A DNA stretch of 64,000 nucleotides from Karstenula rhodostoma CBS 690.94. Taxonomy: Eukaryota > Ascomycota > Dothideomycetes > Pleosporales > Didymosphaeriaceae. Below are positions 10,001 to 21,122 of this stretch, one piece after another. The position numbers were made by a program, and so were the translations under genes. The stretch covers positions 1,751,397 through 1,815,396 of the forward strand of contig MU001499.1 in assembly GCA_010093485.1 (NCBI GenBank). The letters are read 5' to 3'. The notes under the pieces are model-generated. The model did not search any database, was not told the DNA's origin, and saw nothing but the letters and a program-made list of their open reading frames with translations. Position 1 is the stretch's first letter; each line of letters starts with the position of its first letter.

Positions 10001-12734
10001 GATGTAGAATGCTTTCAAATGTGTATCTCAATGTGGTAAAGTTGGGTATAAGAAAAGACTGTGAATGGAGTACCTCGCAGAGAGTACTGTAGAGCGAATG
10101 GACGTAAAGCTACCCTTTCGGGATGAAGCCCTAGGGCAAAAGAATGACTGAATGAAAAAAGAGAGAACGCAACACACCCAAGTGCAATGCAAAAAGCCTG
10201 TGAGATCACGTCCAGCCCGGGAGGCAACGGCGTTTGTATAATGTCCTCATGGCGGCGCAGTAGGCTACTGGCTGATGATCCACCGGACAAGATCCTGCTC
10301 GGTATTGCTTGCGTCCATCTGAACCAAAGTCCATCTTACAGGGTATACGCCCCAGGGCTCGAGCTAGCCAATGTGCGAACTGGATGCCCTACAAAATGCC
10401 ATGCGCAGGCCCGTTTCATGGGTCCGAAACGAGATTAGCGCAAAGGGCAGAACGTCCGGAGGCACGGTCGGACGCATGCTCACGACAGCTATTATTGGGC
10501 CGAAGTGGGTCGCTGTAGGAAACAGGTACACTAATGGAGAAAGGATGAAAGATCAAACGTGAGCGATCTCTGCGGCTTCCATGCGCGCTTCGGAGCTAGT
10601 GGTGAATAGGGTCAAGTGCACTCGCTTCGTCTGCCATGCGGGGTCTGGGGCTGAGAACCCCGACCCTTCAACTTTGCAAACCCGACGACACAGCGATGTC
10701 AAGAATACTGTCAACACGCCGTCGCATGGCTGATTGGTTTTCCTACATCCATGCTTCTCATTGTGATCTCACCTAGGAAATGCTTTGCTCGCTATCAACA
10801 GTTGGCAGCAGCGTAACAGTGCCGGACCAGCCAAACCTTCGGACATGGCGCCGCCACCGCCGTCGGACTTCGCAGGCTCATCTTAGCTGTCCTTCACTCG
10901 CCTGCCACATTTATATCTCCGGTCGGATAAGCCTGCCCCGCCTGGGCCATCTAATCTCCATAGCTTTCGACCATGCAACCCCATCGCGCCATGCGTTTCG
11001 CACAGCCTCCTTGCATCTTCCCATTCGCGACATAAACCTTCTTATCCAGCGGCCCTCCGCCGTTTCACACGGTGCTCACTCAGAATGCGAAATCGCGAAG
11101 CATCTCCCCTGTTAGGATGTTGAAGATCGGCTTACATCCGCAGACCTGCCGTGCGCCAACATGGCCTTGCAACGTTGGTACCTCCGCCAAGCTCAGGCAG
11201 GAAATTCTAGAGGTGATTTCGAACCTTTCTCCACATCAGATAGACACGGGCGCCATGGCGATGACCTCCTCGAGACCGACTCGACGAAATTTCTACTGCA
11301 CGAATTCTTGGCGTGCCATCCCGGACTTCATCTGGCCCCAGGGTGACCTTGGCTGAGATGTCACGGCACTTGGCGACTGCGCTCACGTGCTTGTGCGGAC
11401 TTCGCATTGCGCATAGACACTTGGTCGCACCGTGTATGGGAAATGTCCGTAACTTTGTTGAACGTTGTTGCTCTTGAAAATGAGTGAGATTGTCCAAAGC
11501 GCCCAATACGAAGCTTCATAAGCATACCGTATAATTTCACCGATAAGGGCTCCGACCGTCTATACGACCTAGCTCTATTAGAAGTAGTATCTACCCATGA
11601 AAGAGTAGTCCTTCTTTTTTTAAGTAGTTTTTACCTTTTAGAAAATACCTTTTACTTTTCAGAAGATAATATATATTTTAGCTATACGTAAAAAGCTATA
11701 CCTTACTTTAGAAGGCTAATATTCTAGATGGTGAGAAACCCTATCAGTGAAACTATGCCGCGGCTTATAGAAGTTCGCGAAGAGTTAACAGTTAATCGGT
11801 GAAACTATACAGTAGTTCCCTATAAGCTAACAGCATTTGATACACTCCGCAAGCGATTACCGTAATTATTACTAATACTCCCACTATATAGCGCTTGTTC
11901 ACCCACCAAGCGTAGCTTTACGGCGAGCTTTCCAGTGCGGTAGAAGTCCTCGCATCCACCCCGTTAGCTGGCATCATCGTGTGGGAGGGGAGCTGGAGTT
12001 TCAATATAGGGGTTTAATATGTGGATTTAATATGTGAATTTAACCTGGGGAGTAAAGGTAGAGACTAGGCCTAGGACTTTAATGCGCGGGGTTGAGCTGT
12101 AGACTCGAGGTGTATGATTAACCTGATGTTTACTTTTAGTATGTAACCCACTACTATCCAACCTACTAACCCCCAACCTCCCAGCCTCCCATTCTTTACC
12201 CATCCAACCTCCCACCACCCATCCCCCACTATCAAACCAAACCTACCCTCCTCACCTACGCACCCCACCACCCCCCAACGCACTACCATCCCCGATTAAT
12301 GAATCCCAACCATATCACAAACATGCACGAGGAACACAGCCCAACATCCCACACTAGCAAACGCCATTCAGTCCAGTTCAATCCAGTCCAAGTCAATACT
12401 ATTCATTACATACATCATAACCTCATGACATGACTGCATAAAGCCACGGCCCCGCTGCTACTACACCCCATCTCGCCATCTCATCCCATATACACACGTT
12501 CCTTTCTTTCTTTCTTCCAGCCCGTCCCTCGTATGTATCGTACCCAGCTCCAGCCCCTTCTTTCCTATCGTACAAGCCCCACAAAATACTTATCCGAAGA
12601 AGAAAAACAACAACAACGCTGGTATACAAAGGAATTTCCAAAGACAGTAGAAACGGAACGGCATCGCATCGCATGGCGTTGGTATCATGAGCGCAAATCG
12701 AATCACTCACCCCCGCCCCCTGCTCTTCCTCTTC
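10001..12734. other. Intergenic region, 2.7 kb
   Basis: I see no supportable gene; ORFs here are short and without domain motifs. It includes the AT-rich pocket at about 11570-11910 and a small TTTAATATGTGAATTTAA repetition at about 12010-12045. The first few hundred bases upstream of 10000 are the promoter of the large surface protein. Confidence 0.5.
11570..11910. repeat. AT-rich, TA-rich pocket, probably a RIP-decayed repeat
   Basis: The stretch is markedly richer in A, T and TpA steps than its GC-balanced surroundings. It carries two partial direct copies of a TCRGTGAAACTAT motif near 11743 and 11800. No ORF of note survives. In Pezizomycotina such islands are commonly old transposon copies mutated by RIP; no transposon protein can be recognised. 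Confidence 0.45.
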
Positions 12735-14778
12735 CTATATAAACGCCCCACTCGCCTTCCTCACATCAAACTCCTTGTCATCGTCCATCCCCCACTCCTC
12801 AGTCTCGGTATCCACGCGCCGCAGCGGAACCCCCTGGCTGCTCCCCCGCCCGGGACTCGTCGCGCGCTCCGGCGACCCGCTCCGCACGCCGAGCCACTCA
12901 TCCTCGACATCAGAGTACCCGGGCGGACTGCCCTCGCGACTGTCTCGGCTCGGAATCGGGCCTAGAGTGCGGGAGTCGCCCTTGACGAGTCCCAGCCGCT
13001 CTTCCTCTGTCGCCTCCTTCGTGCCGTGGCTGCCCTTGCGGCTGTGCCTGCTGACGGGGCGGCTGGCGATGGAACTACCGGCGGCCGAGGTGGAGCGCTT
13101 GCGGTTGAAGACGTTCTGGAAGGAGAATTGGCGCTTTGCCGTGTGCAGGGGTGGGCGCGGGGGGTGTAGTTGGCCGGGAGCGTCTTCGAAGTTGGGGTCT
13201 TGGGGGTGCGGTGGATGGGGTAGGGTGCCGAACTGGATGGTCGTTTCGTGCGGCTTGTAGGATGTGTCCGTCTGTAGGTAACTTTTGGAGGAGCCGTCGG
13301 TGGTAGTGGGTGATAGGGATTCGAGGTCCATCGGGGGGTTGGAGCTGTTTTGCGACTTGGCGCGCGAGCGTAGTCGCTGGAAGAACCCGGGGTGGTAGGC
13401 TGTTTCGTCGTCGGAATCGTCGTCGGGGAAGTACGACATGCCCAGCGGCGGATGCAAGCTCTTGTGGACGACAGTAGCGCTTCGCGTGGGCGGGCGGTTG
13501 GGATCGAGCACGGTTTTTCGTCTGCGCAGGCCGTCGAATTCGACCGTTTCGCCTTCGCCAATGGACTGCATGTGCTCCTCCTGCAATCTCCTCGCTTCCT
13601 GGAGCTGTTTCTCGCTCCTCGCTTTGGAGATGGACCGCAAGATGGCACCACCACCACGGATGGTGTCTGCTCTTGGTTCGTATTCGGGCTCTTCTTGTTC
13701 AGCCACGGTGCGCACTTGGTCGAGATCGCCTTTGAATACAGCAGCATCGGGTACGTCTTTGGCGGATTTGGAGAGTTGCAGCAGGACTACGCCCGTGCAT
13801 ATTTGTAGGAAGCCCATGATGATGGTGGTGATGGAGATAACTGTGCCCTTGAAACCTTGGAAGAGGATGGCGGAGGTGACGATGGTGGCGGATGTGAAGA
13901 AGACATAGTAGGTGGGAGTGACCAGGGCTGCGTTGAAAAGGTTCAGCGCTTTCTAGGAGATGTTAGTATGGACTTGAGGTATGACCACGGTAAAGGCTTA
14001 CATTGAGGTATATGATCTCGGTGAGCAGGGTACTGATGACGAATACGAGTAAGAGGTATAAAAACCATTCTTTGAACTGGGACTGGCCGTTGATTTGAGC
14101 AATGATGGCGGCTCCGAGGCCCTGCGTCGCAACGACACTGAGGCCGCCGATCAGACTGCAGATGGTAAGATATACCATCATAGATTTTTTTCCGTATTTG
14201 GGCCCTAGCCAGAGGGCAATAACGACACTGGCAACAATGACGAGTCCACCATAAACGAGAAAGCCAGGCGCAATGACCAGTCTCTTCATGTCCTGGATGT
14301 TGTTTACAGCAGACTGCTGCGGAGCATTGAGCGCGATAACGATGGAGCCAATGATGCAGTTGACGCAGCCGATCTTTCCGACGAAACTCAAGCGCTCTTT
14401 CAGGAAGATGGCAGACAGGATGGCGGCCACCACGACGGTCAGGGCGCCCATGGGGGTGACGAGGATGGCGTCGACAAAGGCGTATGCGACAAAGTTGCAG
14501 ATCTCGCCGATGATCATGAGGGTCATGCCGGACCACCACCAGAAGTTCTTGAGGTAGCCGTAGCCCTCGCCGGCGGCTTCATTGTACTTTTCGTTTGCCT
14601 TGAGCAGGCCGTGCTTTTTCAAGACGAAGGACACGCCGATGAACAGACCCGAGGAGATGGCGAGGATGATGCCGACGATTTTGTAGGCGGGCGGGCGGGA
14701 CGAGGTGTCGCCGCCCATGCCGCCGGAGCGATTGTATAGGTGGTGGGCATCGTGGAGGAGCTGGCCGGCGGAGTCCAT
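12735..14778 (-). CDS. NIPA-family magnesium transporter
   Basis: NIPA (DUF803) proteins are multi-pass membrane Mg2+ transporters. Two exons fit: 14002-14778 and 12735-13952 (GTAAGC donor, CTAG acceptor), giving 664 aa. The N-terminal 330 or so residues hold about nine hydrophobic segments with family motifs: GLFIGVSFVLKKHGL, FWWWSGMTLMIIGEICNFVAY, VTPMGALTVVVAAILSA, FLKERLS and ALVTPTYYVFFTSATI just after the intron. The remaining half is a hydrophilic Ser/Pro/Arg-rich cytosolic tail without a known domain, much longer than in animal NIPAs but common in fungi. The gene is divergent from COG4, with about 780 bp between starts. Confidence 0.92.
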
Positions 14779-15557
14779 GGCAACGAGCGGGCGGGCGGCG
14801 GTCGATGCTCGCAGCGCAATCGGAGCACCGCGTCTGGGCGGCAGCGAGGAAGCACGAGTGTCAGGATAGCGACGGCGCTGTCGAAGGCATGTGTAGGAAA
14901 ACTGCGATTGCGTGTCTCAGCGTCGTCGTGGCGCTCGTGGGCACAGACGCGGGCTTGGACGTAACGGGTACTGTGTTGTCGGACGGGCCGTCGCACGAGC
15001 CCGTGGTTGCGCAGCGTCGAGGGGAGACGATTGCGAGTCGGAGCAGGTCGAGAGCGGTGCTTGAGCTTGAGCGACGTTTGTATGCTTCGGGTGTTCGCTG
15101 TTCCGCTGTTCTCGACTTGGCGGGCACTGCGCCTTCTTCGTAACGGTGGCCAGTAGCGGTGCGGCGCATGCACGGCGGAGGTCTGGACGTGGGGTCCGCT
15201 AGGCGCAGCTGTAAACAGCAGCGGTAGAGGTAGCAGATGGCAGATAGCAGCGGTCAAAGGTGTTTCGGCTGCAGCAGGGTGTAAATGCGATGCCAAACAA
15301 ACAAGCGATTTATGTGGGTATAGCAACGGCAGTAGGGGCAGGGCACAGGGAGCGGACTGTGTCTGGCACGGCAGAACAGGACGAGGTTTCGTGGGCGACG
15401 GGCGATGGGCGATGGGCGGCCCCTGCAGCAGCGCCCTCCGCCGTCGTCATCCAAGCAACCCAGCAACCATCGAATAGCCGCCCGCCCACCGCCCACCGCC
15501 AACCGCCCACCGCCAACACGCAAACCGCACCCGCACCCGCACCCGCTGTCCTCGACC
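14779..15557. promoter_or_regulatory. Divergent intergenic region (NIPA / COG4)
   Basis: About 780 GC-rich bases between two divergent starts. ORFs crossing it on both strands are low-complexity and look like by-products of composition. It should contain both promoters and 5' UTRs; no specific element is recognised. Confidence 0.4.
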
Positions 15558-17954
15558 ATGGAGCACGGTGGTGTCTCCCTCGCGCCCGCGCCCGCCCCCG
15601 CGCACCATGTCTACGCCGCCACGTCCGTCGCCGAGATCCACGCCGCACTCGCGGAGCTGCACCAGCACGAAGCCCACGTGACGCAGCGCCTCAACGACCT
15701 CATTGCCTCGCAAAAGGACCTCTCTCGCGAGCTCGGCCGCCTCGACCTGCTCCGCGCCCACCTCGGCACCCAGGCCATCAACACGCGCGCCATCAGCCAT
15801 GCCATGCTCTCCGACGCCGCCTCGACCGCGAACCGCATCTCGAGCGCCGTGAAGCGCCTGGACTACGAGCAGTCCAACGTAAAGGCCACCCTCGACGTCG
15901 TCGAGCAGGTCGCCGAGCTGAAGGCATGCGTGCTGGGCGTGCATGGCTCCATGGGCGCCCCGCAGGACTGGGAGACGGCCGCCGGCTACCTCAGCCGCGC
16001 CTCCAACATACCAGACGACGTCATGGACGGCAGCTTCGCCGAAGAGATAGTCCCTACAGCAGACGTCCCCGATCCTCCGCGCCAGACGCTCAACGCCGCC
16101 GCCGAATCGCTGTGTGGCCTCTTCCTGCGCGAGTTCGACAAGGCCGCCACCGACGGCGACGGCTCGCGCGTCACGAGATTCTTCAAGCTGTTCCCCTTGA
16201 TTGGGCGGACAGACACGGGGCTCGATGCATACGGCCGCTATGTCTGCCAGGGCGTCGCTGCACGAGCCCGCACAAACTTCAACGCCGCCCCGCTGGCCCA
16301 GAGGCAAGAGACGTACTTTTACGGCCAGACCCTCACCAAGCTGTTTGAGCACATCGCCCAGATTGTCGACGGCCACGCGCCGCTAGTAGAACGCCATTAC
16401 GGCCCAGGCATGATGGCAAAGGTCATCGAGCGCCTGCAGGTTGAGGCCGATGTCCAAGGCGGCATCGTGTTAGACACGTGGCACGATGAGCGCAGCATTG
16501 ACCGTAAACTGACTGACATCAAATCATATGCTTTTTCCTTTCTTTTGCAGAGCTTCAAGCCCGCCACGGGAACGCCCCGATCCAATTCACCCGCTAATGC
16601 TGCTGGACGTACTAGCGAAGATGAAGGCGTTGATATGAAGGAGGTCGATGGCCTACTCGCAGAGAGCGCCCTCATGCTCGGCCGATGGGCTCTCTACTCC
16701 CGCTTCATCTCGGACAAGTGCGCAGTAGGTTGTTCTTTCCCTCTCGTGCCATCTCTCTTACGTCTCTAGCCTACCGAGCCTGAAGATCGCATCGATCATG
16801 GTCTCGTGATGCCGCAATTCCTAGCCACTAGCAACCTCCACCGAAAGGTTTCCAGTCACTTGGTTGAGCCTTTCAACTTCATGACCACCTTCTTCTTCAG
16901 ACGGTCCGTAGAAAAGGCTTTCCAGATGGACCAGTCGCCCTCCGGTCTCAACCTCAACCCGGTCAAGCCCCTAAGTGCGGAACCGCCCTTCATCACCACT
17001 GCAGTCGACACCGTCATGTACATCCTGAACCAAGTGCTGCAGCGCGCATTAGCCACCTCACAGCGTGACGTCATCGCCAACGTTGTCCCTACCGTCGGCA
17101 GTCTCCTTGGAACCGACTTCATCGGCATGATCCAACGCAAGATGCGTGACGAGAGCTACCCCCGACCCGTCATACAAGGCGGTCTCCCCCCAGAGGACAA
17201 AGTCATCGCCTTCCTCGTCCTTATCAACAACCTAGACGTCTCCAATGACTACATCAAGCGCATCGTCGAGCAGCAGCTCGGCGGCCCTCCCTCCGAGTCC
17301 TCAAATTCCCCCCTGGAAAACCTCTTCCCCTTTGGCCACGATGCGAAATTCGTACACACAAAACTAAGAAATCTCGAGCATTCCTTTGCTGTGAACAGCG
17401 GCGAGTTGCTCAACGACGGCATTCAGGTCGCTTTCCACACCGTCCTGAAACCCCGCGTCAGGCCCATCCTGGCCGAAGCCTTCCGCGATATAAACTACCG
17501 CCCTTCGGAGGACGAAACGAATGGCGACGACGGGGAGGAAGACGACACAGATCTGGTAAAGTCGCGCTTTGATCGCGGCTGGGGTGCGCTGATCAGACCT
17601 ATCAAGCGCATTCTCACCACCGCGAACTTCGACAGGTTGCTTTCGGTCGCGCTGGCGTATCTAGCCAGTGCCTTGGAGAAGAGAATCAAAGGGCAGCACG
17701 GGTTAGTGAACGAGCTGGGGGCGGTACGTCTCGAGCGTGATATATCCGGCATCGTTACAGCAGCGGTGGGAGGCGGCAAGTACGCGCTGCGAGACGCATT
17801 CACCAAGTGCATACAGATGACGCTCATCATGAACATGGAGGACGACGAGTGGGAGGAAGTGTCGACTGAAGAGACAGGCGACTCGGGCATCGCGTGGGTC
17901 TTGACCGCCGACGAGAGAAGCTTTGCCAGGAGCATCGTCAAGGGACCGAGATGA
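15558..17954 (+). CDS. COG4: COG4, subunit 4 of the conserved oligomeric Golgi complex
   Basis: COG tethers retrograde vesicles at the Golgi. Two exons fit: 15558-16724 and 16770-17954, separated by a 45-nt intron (GTAGGT donor, TCTAG acceptor), giving 783 aa, the usual COG4 size. The N-terminal region is helical (EIHAALAELHQHEAHVTQRL). The COG4 core follows: RVTRFFKLFPLIG, GLDAYGRYVCQGVAARAR, then YFYGQTLTKLFEHIAQIVD. After the intron come MPQFLATSNLHRKVS and FIGMIQRKMRDESYP. The start at 15558 (CGACCATGG) has good context; an in-frame ATG at 15405 would add a low-complexity extension. It is co-directional with the following GH125 gene but 490 bp away. Confidence 0.95.
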
Positions 17955-18446
17955 AGTGATAGTACAAAGACAATCTTGAGCACAATCGGCCTAGAAATCA
18001 TCGCCTACGCAGAGTCAACGTGCTGTATCCCGACTTTGGTCCAGGCGCCGGATCCGATACAGGGATACGAGGTCTTGGCAATCAATATATGCAGCCAAGC
18101 CGAGAAGGAATGCATTCCGCGCACGTTAACCTTCCCCATGATGTCTACTCTCGACTTCCCCAAGCGATCTGTTTCGAGCTTAACAGCACGTCGTTCGTCC
18201 CTCGCTTTAGCGCCCGTTTTTCCCTTCCCTAGCGCGTTTGAATATTCACCACCAGCGGTTATTTGACCCGCTCCGGGCTTGGCAGCATCAAGCCACCTTG
18301 CACTCTGTGCACCTGGCACGAGGTCTCGTCTCAAGTCTGTGTCACAGCAGCAAATTCTGTGTTAACAACAGTTCTCACGCCTCCATCCGCCAAACAATGC
18401 CCCTTCGGTAACCCGACCCAGCGATCCGGCACCTCCCCTGGACAAG
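17955..18446. other. Intergenic region between COG4 and GH125
   Basis: It should contain the COG4 terminator and the GH125 promoter. A 109-codon minus-strand ORF (18005-18334) has no recognisable motif and is not called. Confidence 0.4.
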
Positions 18447-20087
18447 ATGTGGATCCCGCCCCCTGGATCCCTGCTCCTGCTCACCCTCACCTCCACTCTC
18501 GTCCAGCCCGTCTCTTCACAATGCCCCATATACACAGGTTATGCCTACCACAAGCATCTCCCTCTATCCACGGGGAAATGGCAACTCGCCTCCATGCGGC
18601 CCATCCCGCCGTGCCGCACGTTCAAGAGCCGGGAGGTCGAGGAGACGATTGAGCGCTTGAGGAACGTGATTGTGGACCCAGATCTGTTCCGCCTGTTTGA
18701 AAACACGTGGCCGTCAACGCTGGACACGACGGTTGCGTGGACGGGGGTGGCCAATAAAAGCGTGATTGTGGAGCTGGATCCCGTGATGAATAAAACAGTT
18801 ACCTGGGATGCGTCTCACAAGTTCCAGCTCACCCCCGAAGACGTGAAAAAATTAGAGGACGAGGAAGAGGAGGAGTTGAGCTTCGTCATCACCGGGGATA
18901 TAGAGGCCATGTGGCTCCGCGACAGCGCGAACCAGCTGCAGGCGTACACCTCGGTGCTGCGCGCATCCAAGGAAAAAGGTAGTCTGGCGAGTCTATTCAG
19001 AGGCGCGATAAACCTCCAAGCGCGGTATATCCTAGGCGACCCCTTCTGCAATGCCTTCCAGGCCCCCATCGAAAGCAAGATCCCGCGCAAGAGTTCCGCA
19101 AACAGCGACACCATCTCCCCGTCGTACGACTACATGGCCGTCTTCAGCTGCCAGTGGGAGCTCGACAGCGTGGCATCCTTCCTCCAGCTCTCGGCCGACT
19201 ACGCGCGCATGACGGGCGACGTCGCTTTCTTCGGGAAACACGCGTGGGCCGCGGCCGTGCGGAAAGTCCTCGACATCACGCAGAGCATGACGGTGGGGAG
19301 CTACGACGCCGCCGGCACCTGGATGCACACGCCATACACATACTGCGCGCCGTACGGCGGGACGCCCATCAACGACTGCAACGGCTCGCCCCACCGCGCC
19401 ATCGGCCTCGTGCGCAGCTTCCACCGGCCCAGCGACGACAGTTGCATCTACCAGTATCTCATCCCGAGCAACATGATGTACGCCGTTGCGCTCAACGCGT
19501 CGGCGCCCATCATGGCGGCCGTCCAGCCCCACGCGTCAAACCTCACTGCCTGGATGACGGCCATGTCGTCCTCCATCACCACCGCCATCGCCGCCCACGC
19601 CGTCGTCCGGGACCCAACCCACGGTCCCATCTTCGCCTACGAAATCGACGGCTACGGCTCCGCAATCCTAATGGACGATCCCAACGTCCCCTCCCTGCTC
19701 TCCGCGCCGTACTTGAACTTCACTTCCCCCTCCAACCCTGTCTACGCCAACACCCGTCGCAAGATTCTAAGCAGAGATAACCCGTACTTCACATGGGGCC
19801 CCGTGATCGAGGGCGTAGGCAGCATGCACACGCTGCCCGGCCGCGCATGGCCAATGGCGAACATCATGGCCATCCTCACGTCGTCCGACGACGTGGAGAT
19901 CGCGCGGCATCTGCGGTGGCTGGTGCAGAGCACTGATGGGTATGGGTTGATGCATGAGAGCGTGCACAGCCAGACGGAGGGCGTGTGGAGCAGGCAGTGG
20001 TTCAGCTGGGCGAACGGGCTCTTCGGGCAGGCGATTCTCGACCTCGAGCGGAGGAAGCCGTGGATTCTGAGGATGGGGTTCCAGTGA
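18447..20087 (+). CDS. GH125 exo-alpha-1,6-mannosidase, secreted
   Basis: GH125 enzymes remove alpha-1,6-linked mannose without a metal ion and act on mannoproteins or N-glycans. It is a single exon of 546 aa. A signal peptide (LLLLTLTSTLVQPVSS) precedes the mature protein. Family motifs are ERLRNVIVDPDLFRLFENTWPSTLD (broken here at N and C for length), GDIEAMWLRDSANQL, YDYMAVFSCQWELDSV, CAPYGGTPI, RSFHRPSDD, MMYAVAL, GPVIEGVGS and, near the end, HESVHSQTEGVWSRQWFSWANG. The ORF is complete and shows no disruption. The length agrees with fungal homologues. The family call is firm; the natural substrate is not determinable from sequence. Confidence 0.94.
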   Translation: MWIPPPGSLLLLTLTSTLVQPVSSQCPIYTGYAYHKHLPLSTGKWQLASMRPIPPCRTFKSREVEETIERLRNVIVDPDLFRLFENTWPSTLDTTVAWTGVANKSVIVELDPVMNKTVTWDASHKFQLTPEDVKKLEDEEEEELSFVITGDIEAMWLRDSANQLQAYTSVLRASKEKGSLASLFRGAINLQARYILGDPFCNAFQAPIESKIPRKSSANSDTISPSYDYMAVFSCQWELDSVASFLQLSADYARMTGDVAFFGKHAWAAAVRKVLDITQSMTVGSYDAAGTWMHTPYTYCAPYGGTPINDCNGSPHRAIGLVRSFHRPSDDSCIYQYLIPSNMMYAVALNASAPIMAAVQPHASNLTAWMTAMSSSITTAIAAHAVVRDPTHGPIFAYEIDGYGSAILMDDPNVPSLLSAPYLNFTSPSNPVYANTRRKILSRDNPYFTWGPVIEGVGSMHTLPGRAWPMANIMAILTSSDDVEIARHLRWLVQSTDGYGLMHESVHSQTEGVWSRQWFSWANGLFGQAILDLERRKPWILRMGFQ

Positions 20088-20723
20088 TGGAGACGCGTCT
20101 TCTGCAGATTATATACGGCTTCCCGAGTGCCCCCAGGGAGGGGGCTTGTAGCTGGCTGCGTGCAGTGCACGGCGAGCCGTGTTGCGTAGGGTTCTAAGAC
20201 AGACCGACTACCACGACGGTAGGACGCGGCTGAGCTCGATGTCCTGGGCTTGGCGAGGGAGTCTGAACAGCCGTGGATATCGCAGCTGGCGAAGCCCACA
20301 CATCCGATCCGATGTGCAGGGTCAACGGTGTGGTCTAGTCTGTGTAACGTGCCCAAGGCGATCACTTCCCGCGATAGGAAAGTCAGCATCGTAATACGAT
20401 ACGAGCGTGCCACGCGATCCTACACCGTGCACGGGACACGGCGAGCGAACGGTGAAGAGGTTTTCTCGGCTTAGGGTTTAAAGAAAATTGAGTACAGTGG
20501 TCAGTTGTATTGGATTGGATTTAATTCGTGGTATCGTAACACGTGGTATTTAGCTGAAAACAACGCTGGAAGCAACGCTAGAAAAAAGCGCTTCGTCGTA
20601 GTCGTACGAGGTGTCCGTCATGGTCGTACACCTCCCAGACGGACGCGCCCCTCCGTCGTCCATCCCAAACCTCCCCATCTTGAAATGAAATCATACACTT
20701 CCCCGTCCCCTTCTCCCATCCCA
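20088..20723. other. Intergenic region, convergent 3' ends
   Basis: About 640 bp between the GH125 stop and the stop of the small Ser-rich gene. I see no gene and no clear repeat. Confidence 0.4.
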
Positions 20724-21122
20724 TCACAGCCCCAACCAAACCCCAAACCCCACAACCCCAAGCTCCAGCACGACGACGTTCGACTTCAACGCTGCGGCGG
20801 CGCTGTCGGAGTCGTTTCCGCTCTTGCTGCCTTTGGTGCCGGATTTGCTGCCTGAGCTGCTTTTGCCGCCGGAATTCCCGCCGGAACTGCTGCTGCTGGA
20901 GCTGGAGCTGGAGCTGCCGCTTTTGGGGGCGCGGGGGGCGAGGAAGGCGGTTTCGGGGGCGCGGGCGAGGGAGAGGGAGGGTGTGTTGAGGGGTTCGAGG
21001 GCGGGTTCTGCGAAGGGTTCTGCGAAGGGGTTGGGTGCGGGGGTGGCGAGGGTGGTGGTTGTGGGGAGGAGGGCGAGGGCGAGGGCGAGGGTGACGGTGA
21101 CGGTGAGTGGTGTGGGGCGCAT
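20724..21122 (-). CDS. Small secreted Ser-rich, GPI-type protein
   Basis: A single-exon ORF of 132 aa that I cannot assign to a named family. It starts with a hydrophobic signal peptide (TVTVTLALALALLPTTTTLA). Next comes a short region with imperfect repeats (NPFAEPFAEPALEPL), then a polyserine and Ser/Gly/Lys segment (residues about 70-105), and a C-terminal hydrophobic stretch ending VVVLELGVVGFGVWLGL, as expected for GPI attachment. Such proteins coat fungal walls. The low-complexity composition means the ORF could be partly fortuitous, but the signal plus anchor architecture argues it is real. Confidence 0.6.
   Translation of the reverse strand: MRPTPLTVTVTLALALALLPTTTTLATPAPNPFAEPFAEPALEPLNTPSLSLARAPETAFLAPRAPKSGSSSSSSSSSSSGGNSGGKSSSGSKSGTKGSKSGNDSDSAAAALKSNVVVLELGVVGFGVWLGL

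Noticed and set aside
18005..18334. A 109-codon minus-strand ORF with a Lys/Gly-rich segment resembling a histone tail
   Set aside because: On closer reading no histone fold residues follow; the resemblance is limited to a few basic residues.
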